From Warburgia ugandensis (taxonomy: Eukaryota > Streptophyta > Magnoliopsida > Canellales > Canellaceae), in contig CP141137.1 of assembly GCA_035236585.1 (NCBI GenBank), positions 48,196,057 through 48,260,056 of the forward strand: 64,000 bases of DNA. The letters run 5' to 3'. Shown piece after piece: positions 1-10,760 of this stretch. The notes under the pieces are model-generated. The model was not told the DNA's origin. It saw only the letters and a list, made by a program, of their open reading frames with translations, and did not search any database. The position numbers were made by a program, and so were the translations under genes. The stretch's first letter is position 1. Each line of letters starts with the position of its first letter.

Positions 1-47
1 GGCACCATTTAAGAGATGTAGAAAACTATAAGAATTATAATCAGTTT

Positions 48-1056
48 CAAACATTTAGAATAATTAACAAATCAAAAAATCATGAACATAGTTAGAAAAA
101 TGCATGGTACTATTATTATTAACATGTACATTTACAACAATCATACTTCAAGCTGTGTATTTGGATGCTTTTCTGAATGACACTTGAAAATCTAAAACAA
201 GAGTCTTCTTAAACTCAATGTCAACTATCTAGAATGATAAATTTTAAACATTCACAACCATTAACAAATAATAAAATTAAGTATATAGTAAAACCGCATG
301 GTATTGTTACTATTCTTGAAAACAAATATAACAAACATACCTCAAACAAGTATTTGGATGCCTTTCTAGATGAAACTTGAAAATCTAACACATAAGTCTT
401 CTTAAACTCAATGTATACTATCTATAATGATCAATTTCTAGCATTTACAGCCATTAAAGAACCAGAAAATCATGAACAAAGTTAAAAATGCGTGATACTA
501 TTACTATTCAAATAGACAGCTTATAACAATCGTACTACAAGTAATGATTTGGATGCCTTTTGAATGAAACTTGAAAATCTAAAATATAGGTCATCTTAAA
601 ATTAATGTACACTATTTAGAATGATTAATTTCAAATATTTACAACCTTTAACAAATAAAAAATCTTGCACATACTAAAAAACGCATGATACCATAACTAT
701 TTACATAGGTAGATACAATAAGCATATTTTAAGCAAGTATTTGAATGTCTTTTTGAATGAAAATTGAAAATATAAAATATGGGCCTTCTTAAACTAAATG
801 CTCACTATCTAGAATGATAAATTTCAAACATTTACAACCATTAACAAATTAAAAAATCACATATATAGTAAAAAAATGCATGGTACTGTAACTATTCACG
901 CAAACAAGCATACAACAAGCATACTTTAAGCAAGTATTTAGATGTCTTTTGGAATGAATCTTGAAAATCTAACACATGGATCTTCTTAGAATCAATGTAT
1001 TTTAACTAAAACAATCAATTTCAAACATTTACAACCATTACAGAAGCAGAAAATTA
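48..1056. repeat. ~195-bp minisatellite inside the CACTA element (tail copy)
   Basis: Five degenerate tandem monomers of about 183-199 bp. Landmarks recur at 171, 354, 549, 741 and 938 (TTGGATGC and variants) and at 48, 247, 437, 630, 827 and 1023 (CAAACATTTACAACCATT and variants). Each monomer also carries a TTGAAAATCTAA box. There is no coding potential. The block is 15-20% diverged between monomers but nearly identical between 9-kb units, so it formed well before the array did. Confidence 0.9.
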
Positions 1057-1096
1057 AGAAAAAAAAGAGAGATATAACCTAATGAGAGAAAACTGA

Positions 1097-1407
1097 TCAC
1101 GAAGTGTCTGAGGGGAGGTATGTGTTTGGTCTCTCCACTCCTCCTCCTCCTCCTCCTCCTATTCTTATTCTTCCTCTTCCTCTTCTTTTCTCAAGGGTTT
1201 TAGGTTTGAAAATTTCATGGGGGTAGGGGAGTCCTCCTCCTCCTCCTCTTCTTCTTCTTCTTCTTCTTCTTCTTCTTCTTCTTCTTCTTCTTCTTCTTCT
1301 TCTCATCTTTCTCTCCTTATCTCTCTTTCACCTCTCGACATCCTCCTCCTTCTCTTCTTCTTTTCCTTAAGGGTTTTGGTTTGAAAATTTCGTGGGAGAA
1401 GGGGGCA
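1097..1407. repeat. TC-rich block with (TTC)n tract (1232-1304)
   Basis: A pyrimidine-rich segment: (CTC)n near 1137, a (TCC)n(TTC)n run of about 73 bp at 1232-1304, and a second TC-rich stretch. A ~48-bp segment containing AAGGGTTTT and TTTGAAAATTTC occurs twice, near 1190-1230 and 1360-1405, an internal duplication. Poly-Arg and poly-Ser reading frames here are products of the simple repeat. Confidence 0.9.
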
Positions 1408-1455
1408 CTTGCGGTTAGGCGTCCACCACCAGTCAGAGGTTGGCTCTGATAACAC

Positions 1456-1747
1456 TGTAACAACCAAGATCTATCCACAAGATGCCTTGAGGGTGGGCTA
1501 AGATGGCTTGAGGGGGAGGCCCCAAGAAAGTCTGAGGTCAGGCCCAAGATAGGTTGAGGGGATGAAGGTGGGGAGGGACTGAGAGTGAGTCCCACATCGC
1601 TAAGGGGAAAGTGACTGGGCAATTGATAAAGGTTCGTAGAACTCTAACAAGAATAACGCAGCTTTCCCGGGTAATTGGGGAAGAACAAAACCATGGGGCT
1701 ATGCCCAAAGCGGACAATATTGTTACCGTCGAACCCGGGCTATTACA
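1456..1747 (-). repeat. TRIM-like short LTR (292 bp), copy 1
   Basis: The minus strand starts TGTAATAGCCC and ends GGTTGTTACA, so the ends are TG...CA with short inverted termini. It contains TTGTCCGCTTTGGGC and GATGTGGGACTCAC, motifs familiar from small plant LTR elements of the TRIM type. Immediately beyond its 3' end (+ strand 1440-1454) lies TTATCAGAGCCAAC, close to an initiator-Met tRNA primer-binding site. Only about 48 bp of internal sequence follow before the unit border, and no second LTR is present. The LTR sits directly against the gag relic and appears to have broken it. Confidence 0.75.
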
Positions 1748-2745
1748 ATATGTTCCCTAGATGAAATCTTTCTACATCTAGGACAAGGTCTCCTATTTTG
1801 TCCTAATGCATTGTTCCCCGATTTCTTTGGGGCTTGAAGTTGTTCATGGGTCTTTTCGTAGTTTTGAAAGGCCTTGGATTGAAATTTTCCACTCCATCAA
1901 ACTTAGTTGTCTGGTTTTTCTTGAAGTACTCTTCAAATTTAGAGGCCATTTCTATGCATTTTTCCAGAGTTGTGGGTTTTGTACCCAAGACTTTAGCTCT
2001 CAATTCCGGTTGTAGTCCTTTCAAGAATCGACCATTGTTTGCCTATCTATGCCACGTATGTTTGGTGCAAACCTTTTCAACTAAATAAATTTGTTCTCAT
2101 AATATACAATCAAGAGGTTCCCTTGCTGTAGATCCAAAAATTCCTTTTCCTTCATTACTTGCACATGAAGGGGAAAGTATTAATTGTTAAATACTTCCTT
2201 GATTTCTTCTCATGTAATTTCTTCTTGATTGGGAAATAAATTCCTTTTTGCTTATTGCCACCAAAGTACTGCTTCTTGTTTCAATATATAGGTGGCTAGT
2301 TTGACCTTTACTTCAACATGTGTCCTCAATACATCAAAAGTCTTTTCTACTTCAAATATCCACTCCTTTGCCTTTTCAACATCACCCTTGCATGTAAAGA
2401 CTAAGACCATTTTCTAAAATCTTTCCACCATCTTCTCTATTTTCTCAGGTGTATGCGAAGAACAACCAATTACTTCACTTGGTGTAGGTGAGTTATGATC
2501 CTCTATTGGTGTTGAAGTATTCTACCTTTGTACTGGTGTGATAGGTCCTACTTTAGGTTGAACTTGAGCTAGGGTACTTGATACTTCGACAAGTGGTAGT
2601 GGTGCCTAAGGTTGTTGTATATGAAGAAGATGACCCTCAGCACTATCATTATTATTTCTTCAACATTCTTTCCTTGTGATGAATTCTCCATGTTTGAATC
2701 ACTAATCCTATGGGTCGTCTACTTAGTTGTTCTCTTAGGTGGCAT
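1748..2745 (-). pseudogene. gag: Ty3/gypsy gag relic, copy 1
   Basis: Structural capsid gene of an LTR retrotransposon, dead. An ATG at 2745 opens MPPKRTTK. The capsid core is recognisable (AKEWIFEVEKTFDVL, then KLATYILKQEAVLWW), followed by QPELRAKVLG and EKCIEMASKFEEYFK. It ends with a zinc-knuckle start, CPRCRRFHLG, after which the TRIM-like LTR begins, so the knuckle's remaining residues and all of pol are missing. In-frame stops occur after RTTK, ERF, WWQ, EIT, FNN and KFI. In this copy an extra break near 1820 ends the frame earlier than in copies 2-5. The knuckle form resembles the Del/Tekay chromovirus branch, a low-confidence assignment. Confidence 0.85.
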
Positions 2746-2865
2746 GTGCTCATAAACCAAAATTTCTATATAAGTCATCTACTTAACTAATTCTATTCTA
2801 ACCTATATTTGGATTGTCATCTTTTTATTAAACATATTGAGGGCTTCAAGTGACTAGATGAACAA

Positions 2866-2878
2866 CTCTGATACCAAT
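2866..2878 (-). other. Primer-binding site of the gypsy element, copy 1
   Basis: The minus strand reads TGGTATCAGAG two bases after the LTR end. It is complementary to the 3' end of initiator methionine tRNA, the usual primer for reverse transcription in plant LTR elements. It fixes the LTR border and the minus-strand orientation. The same site lies at 11881, 20941, 29993-30003 and 39052-39064 in the later units. Confidence 0.85.
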
Positions 2879-5800
2879 TGTGATGACCCCAGTTTTTCAA
2901 ACACATTTTTATAAATGTCTTCAAAGGTACAACCCTTATTTATGAAATTTTTGAAAACTAAATAGCAGAAAAGTGTTTTCTTTGAAATTGATTTGTAAAA
3001 ACCCTAATGTCAGTTTAACTCTCTTGCTATACATACATTTTTGTATAAAAATAAATTTTCATTAAAGAACAATAAAAATACATTTATTTGAAATAGGATC
3101 CATCCGATGGTTTACATATACAGCCCCTATATTATTACATCAATTGTCCAAAGTACACAATCCAAACCACTAATTACTTATTACAAACTTCTCAAAGGGA
3201 AATACCCTAATCAGTAATATGGTGGTTGAAAACCTCGAGTTGCGAGCTTCCACTCCTCTTTATCTGTATTTGAGATTTTGTAAACATTCAAACATTTACA
3301 ATATCTCAGTAAGATTTGCTTAGTAGGGGATTCATTTAACATTCAATCATAAACTATATCCATGAAACAATTAAATTTCAATATATAACATCTGATTCAG
3401 TTAACTTCCCAAATTGAAGCCTTATACGTATATACTATATACAAGTAAATCCATTAGAATTGTGAATATAGTCAATAATGTCAATAGTAAATCATTCCCA
3501 AACTTTACCGGCTTCACTATCAACACCTTGCACTATAAGGGGATCAATATTCATAATCAACACCTTCCACTATAGGGGTCAATATTCAGCCGCCTTTACA
3601 TTGGGAATTATCCCTTCATGGGAATATCAATAATAAACATATATTGAGAATTTCATCATGCATCACATAAGGCATCTCATTATGCCAATCTCATATGCAC
3701 CATAATGCAAAATATATAAAGGACTACTATGCTGTAGTCTCAATCCACACTAGTGCGCTTAGATGATTGCCTAAATACTCCACTGATACCATGGTGGAAA
3801 TACATTATGTCACTGTGTATATGGGGAGACAGGACTTTCATAGTGGTGGCCTTCCCATAATTGCCCCACTCGACTTTTAGCTTCTCTTAGGGCATGGTAT
3901 CCATAACATCATCAATTTCGAAAAGGTGGTCGCCAAACCCTTATAACTCTCTTAGCATAGTATCCTCAGGCTTTTGCCTCGTCTAAAATAAAACCACAAG
4001 CCTCCATACTTGTATGGAAAATAAGGATTTTGCTAGTAGACAATTTGTCCGATTATATAAGGATTGTAACAATATCTTTTTCCTTTATTGATTTGGTGTT
4101 CAAGTACTAAGGTTGAATTTCTCAATTTATCTTCATATAATTCCAAACTTCACTTAAACAATAATTGAATAATTCTAAGCTTATCATCATCATTTGTTGC
4201 ATTATAAACATTCTAAGGTATTTAAGAATATTCTATTTGAATTATTCAGCTTCTATAAATCTCATAATAAGATTAGGTATCAAACATAGATCTTTTAAAG
4301 GAATGCATTCTTAAGGTCCACCTACCTCAAATATGATAATTCCACTCCTTAAGATACGTAACAATCTTGATTGACGTACGATTCAAAGGTATCTATCAAA
4401 TCATATATGTATAATGTCATCAATTAATTCCACTTTGTACTTCTTATTTGATCTTTGATCATCCCTAAAGATGATGATTTGGATCTCTTTCCTTGAATAT
4501 TTTGATCAAGGGTTTAGATCCTCTAACTCATCTATATTTGATCTCAAATTTGTATCATATTTCAAGGGTTTAATCTCAAATTTCTAAATCTATATTTTAT
4601 TGTCGTTGATCATCATGATCTTGCTTGATCAAAATATTCTTATTTAAAGGTTTGTTTGATTAACAGATCTTAACCTTTGATTGTTAATTTATTATCTAAA
4701 TATTATTATTTAGTTAATTAATGCACAATCAATCTTAATGTTTGTTGATTGATCAATTTTACTTATTTATCTTACCTAAATCTAGACAACTCCTTATTTC
4801 AAATTTGACTAATGTTTACTAGTTAGGTTCTATTCTAAAAGTAGTTAGTACTATCCTCATGTAAGGAGATGTTTAGATCTCAACAAACGCCAATGAAGGC
4901 ATCGAAAAGTCACTTGGACTTTGGATACCCACCATAACCACGATGTTCAAAATCCACTAAAGTGCAATAGATCTTATCTTTCTAAATGGGTCCTATGAGC
5001 TCTTTTACCCTAAGTCCCTTTTCTACTTAGTTTTAAGCTTATATCCAAGAACTCTGATCATGACATTCAAAGATGTTGATTAATTCCTAGGTGGGCCAAG
5101 GATATGGTGATGAAATCCATTCCTTATCTTATAAGAGTTACCGCAGGCCCTTACTAGCATTAATTTCATATATCATAGTGTTGTAACTGATCAAATGTGT
5201 AAATCTAATTTCAGATTAATCAATTTTTGAATAACTGATAATTTTCTAAGTAAATTTCCCATTCTTACATATCATACTAAATTTAACCATTAATTTAATC
5301 TAACAAATATATCTACAATTACATCAGATGCAAATATACTAAAATTTAACAAAATCAATAATCATAATGCATATCTAAAGTTCCTATGTTGATCCAACGG
5401 CTAGATCTAATTTTGATTCATTAGATCTATGGTTTTGATCACATCAAGAGCTCATATCATAATTTCCATCATCTATGTAAGATCTAACCCATTAATTCAC
5501 ATTATCTCATCACTATATCATATATTTATTCAAATCGTATGGTCTGATCATCTTTGATCTAGCTAATCAAAGATATTAATAAGGTTTTTGGCTATGGATC
5601 AACATAAACAGTGCTCAAATCTTAAATTTTATCATTTCAATAGATTCTACTCTTCAATACAAATCCAACAAATCTTTTTGATCTCAATTTGGAGTTGTAT
5701 TGAGGTTAGAATTGAAATTTGAAGTTTTCGCTAATTTCAATGATCCGCATTGAATTTGGAAATGAGGATGCGAAAATGGGATGTGCACATGTTCCTATAT

Positions 5801-6419
5801 CCGGATGCTAAGTGCATCATGGTTGGATCACAGCCACATTACATGCTCATCGTGCGAAAGCAGAGATGCACCCTTAGAGAGCATTTCTATTGTGCACTCT
5901 CGAATCGTGTCTTCCATGCATTCATCCTGAGATCGTTGAGACGGTCTGATCTAGATTATTAGATCACCCTTCTCCAAATCAATGGTCAAGAAGAAAATGA
6001 AATTTAATTGTAACAACCTTTCCTAGGTTTTTGGGCCCCAAGAATTCATTGGACGGCTCATATTTTCCAATTTGAGTCATCCTTGATGGGTCTTTCATCA
6101 TGGATTATCCATACTGATTTCACTGGTGAATCTCATTGAAAAACCAGTTCAAAGAACCCAAATCATAAAGTAAATTGTCAGAAATGAAAAAGGGAAGAGG
6201 GGAAATGGAAATGAAATTGTTCCAAATAGATTGAACAGATCAGATCATGAAAATAATGACTAAAATTGGCTATCTAATTGCAAAATAGTGACAGGGTGGA
6301 AACCCTAGGTCGTCGAGGATGACACATCCGTGGATCTAGCGGCGATATTGAACTAGGGTTCATCCGTTGGGCACATTTGGGGACATGCTTCCATTGAAGA
6401 GAGATGAGAGAGAAAAAGG

Positions 6420-6423
<4 letters not shown>

Positions 6424-6491
<68 letters not shown>
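6424..6491. repeat. (GA)n microsatellite, copy 1 (~66 bp)
   Basis: Uninterrupted GA dinucleotide run within the long LTR, downstream of the decayed TATA region in LTR orientation. Poly-Ser-Leu reading frames across it are simple-repeat products. Confidence 0.97.
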
Positions 6492-6499
<8 letters not shown>

Positions 6500-6965
6500 C
6501 GAGGAATGAAAAATGAGAATAGCCGAGGAGTCTTGGTAGAAATTTATGAATATTTTTGTCAAACGTTTTGAGCATTTATTGGCAAATTTTTGATTTCTAA
6601 TTAATTTTTATATTTTATAATTTAATCCACTAAAAATTATTTTATGGTAGTAGAAATTCCACTACCTCCATTATCAGCTGGGTGCTAGCGATTCATGCCT
6701 TACATCATTGCTAACTCCACATTTTTACCTAGCTTTGTGGGTCCCACAAAAGGTAAAATTACCATTTTGTCCTTTTAATTCTAAAAATTGAGAAAAGTAC
6801 AATTTTTTCATGCAAACTTTGTTTTTAGTGTGTTTATAGTCATTGGAGTTGATTTTTTGAGTACATTCCAAATATCTATGTTTCAACTCCTAATTCTATT
6901 TCTATAAAAAGTTGATTTATGAAAACCTAATATTTTAGCCTAATTTTTCAAAAATATCAACTCAT

Positions 6966-7115
6966 ATTATATATTGTTCAAGGCATAGAAACATCCTCTT
7001 GCAAAAATGCAAGGTAAGGCTATCTACTACAGTCCTTGTGATCTCGCTCTCCCCTGGACCCTGCATAGGCAGGAGCTTCGTGCACTAGGACTGCCCTTTA
7101 TTATATATTGTTCAA
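6966..7115 (+). mobile_element. 5'-truncated SINE with 16-bp target duplication, copy 1
   Basis: The body 6982-7099 is flanked by perfect direct repeats ATTATATATTGTTCAA (6966-6981 and 7100-7115). The body contains GCAAGGTAAGGCTATCTAC, CCCTGGACCCTGCATAGGC, GGAGCTTCGTGCACTAGG and ends GCCCTTT. This looks like the 3' part of the plant Au-type SINE family; that name is from memory and moderate in confidence. No tRNA-like 5' head with A and B boxes is seen, so the insertion is 5'-truncated. Confidence 0.75.
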
Positions 7116-7144
7116 ATATAACTGCAAAAATTGGCGGTATTACA

Positions 7145-8037
7145 AATTTGTGTGAAACATTATTTATTGTATTGTTAATTAGTGAATTTAAAGTCATGAA
7201 AAAAAAATGAGTTTAAGGACTTTGAAATTCATTTTCTAAAAAGTGATGTCAAAAGTTTTAGCTTTCAAAGTCATTTTCTAAAAACTACTTTAAAAGTCCT
7301 TTGTTTATAAAAGGCCTAAGTCATCTCATTTTTTCCTGTATCCCATGTTTATGTTCTTTATCTCACGGGTGGCATGACGGCCTTCTCTCTTTGTCCTGTT
7401 TCCTTCATGTTTTTCATTTTTGATATTTTGATTGTTTGTGGCATGAAAAAATTGTAAGTAAATCAAAACCTCCTTTTTATCATGAATGACTTTCTTGTTA
7501 CCTACTCACTTTGTTTGCATTTTGTAGATCAAGTGAGTTTATCGCTACAAATGATGGGGTAAGAAGTGTGTTAGATCCTTGTGATTTTGGCAACATTTAC
7601 ATGATTTCATTATAAACAACAACTACTTCTCTCTCTAACCCTCATTATTGGAGAAAGAAAGAACATTATGATTTGTGGTTCTAACCAAAAATTAATGTTT
7701 GATGAAAAGAAATGGTACCATCAAGTTTGTTGAGAAAGTTGCAACTTAAAGCTTTACCCTCTCCCCCCCTAGAGTGATGTCAACTAGATATTAGGGGGCC
7801 AGATTTTGATGAGATCGTTCCAAAGCTCTTTCATTATGATCTTGTATTAATAAGATCTAATAATATGCACATTTGATATATGTAATAAAAGGATGATAAA
7901 TGGAGAGTTATTCTAAAAAATACTTCAATTTCTTTGTTCATGTGTTTATTTATATATGTATGCATGTGTGTAAAGAATGCATGAATCAACATTGACTATC
8001 ATAAAAAATTGGTTTTATTGTATATTTTTGTGAGATA
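7145..8037. other. AT-rich host segment with AAAGTC repeats, copy 1
   Basis: Gene-free segment between the long LTR and the CACTA terminus. It holds direct and inverted copies of AAAGTCATTTTCTAAAAA (7190-7320), like those at 47080-47260 and 48590-49170. Its last 80 bases (ATGAATCAACATTGACTATC to GTGAGATA) resemble 48470-48525 and 48898-48965. It therefore belongs to the same older element as 47004-49190, split by the CACTA insertion. An intron-like border (TTTTGTAG|ATCAAG near 7528) hints at exon remains, but no product is recognisable. Confidence 0.6.
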
Positions 8038-9068
8038 CACTACTACAATTAGGGGTTTATAAGATGGCAAAAAATGGCTATATAAGAAGCTCAAAAAACT
8101 ATCTTATACTAGGCCACCTTATAAAATGAAAATAAATATAATATAGTTCCTAAAACCATATTATATTAAAACTACTATAAGACTATTTATGAATAACCAT
8201 CTTATATAGCTTAACTTTTATAAGATGGTTTCAAAAACCCACCTTATAAATATGAAAAATATGGGATGATTTTTCAAAAATCGTCATAGAAGTCTGAGTA
8301 ATATAGGATGGTTTTTTAAAAATCATCTTATATATTATTAAGTTTTATAATATAGGACCATCCTATATTAGTCACTTTACAGATGGTTTTCAAAAAGCAT
8401 CCCATATTTCATAGTAATATAGGATGGTCCTATAAAGCCGACTAATATAGTATGGTTTTTGAAAACAGTCCTATAAAGTACTACTATGGGAAGATTTTTG
8501 AAAACCATCCTATAAAACTAACTAAAAAATTGTCCTATATTACTATGAAAAACTCTATAATATAGGATAGTTTTTCCAAAACCATCCTATATTACTTATA
8601 TTTCTACAATTGTGTGCACCTTTGTTGGTTTCTATTTATACATTCTTCCTGTGTTTCTAAAGTTCAACACTTCATCTATGGAGGTTGCACATGATTTTAC
8701 AAAATAAATTCATACACATTCAATACTTCCAACATTCCACATTGAAATTCTTCATACACACTTCTTAGTGAAATAGAGAAAGCATACACAGACTTAAATT
8801 TAAAAAGAAGGAATACATGCATCCTAGTAGTGCAATTGTAAATTATATTTCAGTGATAAAATTATTTTATTTTCAATAACATCAGATATTTACAAATTAA
8901 AAGTAATAAGATATTCAGTCCATTTCATTCCAATGGCATCTCTATCTTATTGGGAGTAACTTTTGCTACCGAAATCAACTTGTAAGATAACAAATTTTAA
9001 ATCAATTGAGATATTAATGTTGGCGACATTTAAGAGATGTAGAAAACTATAAGAATTATAATCAGTTT

Positions 9069-10078
9069 CAAACATTTAGAATAATTAACAAATCAAAAAA
9101 TCATGAACATAGTTAGAAAAAATGCATGGTACTATTATTATTAACATGTACATTTACAACAATCATACTTCAAGGTGTATTTGGATGCTTTTCTGAATGA
9201 CACTTGAAAATCTAAAACAAGAGTCTTCTTAAACTCAATGTCAACTATCTAGAATGATAAATTTTAAACATTCACAACCATTAACAAATAATAAAATTAA
9301 GTATATAGTAAAACCGCATGGTATTGTTACTATTCTTGAAAACAAATTTATAACAAACATACCTCAAACAAGTATTTGGATGCCTTTCTAGATGAAACTT
9401 GAAAATCTAACACATAAGTCTTCTTAAACTCAATGTATACTATCTATAATGATCAATTTCTAGCATTTACAGCCATTAAAGAACCAGAAAATCATGAACA
9501 AAGTTAAAAATGCGTGATACTATTACTATTCAAATAGACAGCTTATAACAATCGTACTACAAGTAATGATTTGGATGCCTTTTGAATGAAACTTGAAAAT
9601 CTAAAATATAGGTCATCTTAAAATTAATGTACACTATTTAGAATGATTAATTTCAAATATTTACAACCTTTAACAAATAAAAAAATCTTGCACATACTAA
9701 AAAACGCATGATACCATAACTATTTACATAGGTAGATACAATAAGCATATTTTAAGCAAGTATTTGAATGTCTTTTTGAATGAAAATTGAAAATATAAAA
9801 TATGGGCCTTCTTAAACTAAATGCTCACTATCTAGAATGATAAATTTCAAACATTTACAACCATTAACAAATTAAAAAATCACATATATAGTAAAAAAAT
9901 GCATGGTACCGTAACTATTCACGCAAACAAGCATACAACAAGCATACTTTAAGCAAGTATTTAGATGTCTTTTGGAATGAATCTTGAAAATCTAACACAT
10001 GGATCTTCTTAGAATCAATGTATTTTAACTAAAACAATCAATTTCAAACATTTACAACCATTATAGAAGCAGAAAATT
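9069..10078. repeat. ~195-bp minisatellite, copy 1 of the complete units
   Basis: Same five-monomer block as at 48-1056, differing mainly by single-base indels and at CAG/CTG positions. Confidence 0.9.
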
Positions 10079-10254
10079 AAGAAAAAAAAGAGAGATATAA
10101 CCTAATGAGAGAAAACTGATCACGAAGTGTCTGAGGGGAGGTATGTGTTTGGTCTCTCCACTCCTCCTCCTCCTCCTCCTCCTATTCTTATTCTTCCTCT
10201 TCCTCTTCTTTTCTCAAGGGTTTTAGGTTTGAAAATTTCATGGGGGTAGGGGAG

Positions 10255-10314
10255 TCCTCCTCCTCCTCCTCTTCTTCTTCTTCTTCTTCTTCTTCTTCTT
10301 CTTCTTCTTCTTCT
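10255..10314. repeat. (TCC)n(TTC)n tract, 60 bp
   Basis: Triplet microsatellite at the inner end of the CACTA half. Its length differs from the corresponding tracts (73, 78, 81, 69 and 48 bp). Confidence 0.97.
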
Positions 10315-10467
10315 CATCTTTCTCTCCTTATCTCTCTTTCACCTCTCGACATCCTCCTCCTTCTCTTCTTCTTTTCCTTAAGGGTTTTGGTTTGAAAATT
10401 TCGTGGGAGAAGGGGGCACTTGCGGTTAGGCGTCCACCACCAGGTCAGAGGTTGGCTCTGATAACAC

Positions 10468-10760
10468 TGTAACAACCAAGATCTATCCACAAGATGCCTT
10501 GAGGGTGGGCTAAGATGGCTTGAGGGGGAGGCCCCAAGAAAGTCTGAGGTCAGGCCCAAGATAGGTTGAGGGGATGAAGGTGGGGAGGGACTGAGAGTGA
10601 GTCCCACATCGCTAAGGGGAAAGTGACTGGGCAATTGATAAAGGTTCAGAGAACTCTAACAGTAACAACGCAGTTTCCCTGGGTAATTGGGGAAGAACAA
10701 AACCATGGGGGCTATGCCCAAAGCGGACAATATTGTTACTGTCGAACCTGGGCTATTACA
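10468..10760 (-). repeat. TRIM-like short LTR (293 bp), copy 2
   Basis: Same ends and motifs as the LTR at 1456-1747. Differences fall at CAG/CTG positions, for example TTACTGTCGAACCTGG here against TTACCGTCGAACCCGG in copy 1. Confidence 0.75.

Larger units (their letters stand above)
1..1407. repeat. Tail of a 9-kb tandem unit (left partial copy)
   Basis: This is the right-hand end of an array unit whose start lies left of the window. It matches the ends of the five complete units: interior of the CACTA element, ~195-bp minisatellite, TC-rich block and (TTC)n tract. Its presence shows the array continues beyond position 1, so total copy number is unknown. It also carries the largest share of small differences from the other copies, mostly at CAG or CTG. 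Confidence 0.95.
2879..7144 (-). repeat. Long gypsy 5' LTR (4266 bp), copy 1
   Basis: On the minus strand it begins TGTAATACCGCC at 7144 and ends GGTCATCACA at 2879, followed by the primer-binding site and the gag relic. It is an unusually long LTR. Its TATA region (6541-6550, TTCATAAATT on the minus strand) is degraded compared with CTATAAATA at the same place in the related LTRs at 55052 and 60300. A (CT)n tract lies downstream of it, and a SINE sits in the promoter-proximal part. Open frames inside it (for example 5750-5962) are chance frames. The matching 3' LTR is absent. Confidence 0.85.
1408..10418. repeat. 9-kb tandem unit, copy 1 (9011 bp)
   Basis: First complete unit. Its borders are set by the point where the rightmost copy leaves the array (after the shared GAAGGGGGCA). 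Contents in order: TRIM-like LTR, gag relic, long LTR with SINE and (GA)n, AAAGTC-repeat segment, and left half of a CACTA element. All modules recur in the same order and orientation in the next four units. This copy has the shortest (GA)n tract of the set, about 66 bp. Confidence 0.97.
8038..10418 (+). mobile_element. Left half of a CACTA element, copy 1
   Basis: Starts with terminal repeat CACTACTACAATTAGGGG, preceded by ATA. Positions 8060-8600 are packed with subterminal units built on TATAGGATGG and its complement, often arranged as TATAGGATGG-TTTT-GAAAACCATCCTATA hairpins. Positions 8601-9067 are AT-rich with nothing recognised. Then come the minisatellite (9069-10080) and the TC-rich block. 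The right terminus is missing here, because the next array unit begins at 10419. Confidence 0.8.

Noticed and set aside
1097..1306. Poly-arginine open frame on the minus strand, repeated in each unit
   Set aside because: It is the translation of the (TTC)/(TCC) microsatellite. Its length changes with the repeat number, and it has no gene context.
6353..6575. Ser-Leu repeat open frames on the minus strand across the (GA)n tract
   Set aside because: Two overlapping frames exist in the same place, as a dinucleotide repeat always gives. Nothing beyond the repeat is conserved protein.
8038..8610. CRISPR-like array of short palindromic repeats
   Set aside because: Spacing and sequence are irregular, the repeats are degenerate, and terminal inverted repeats with a target duplication mark it as a CACTA subterminal region in a plant genome.
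10314..10634. 106-residue minus-strand frame beginning in the TRIM-like LTR
   Set aside because: It lies across LTR, primer site and microsatellite, none of which code, and it matches no known domain.
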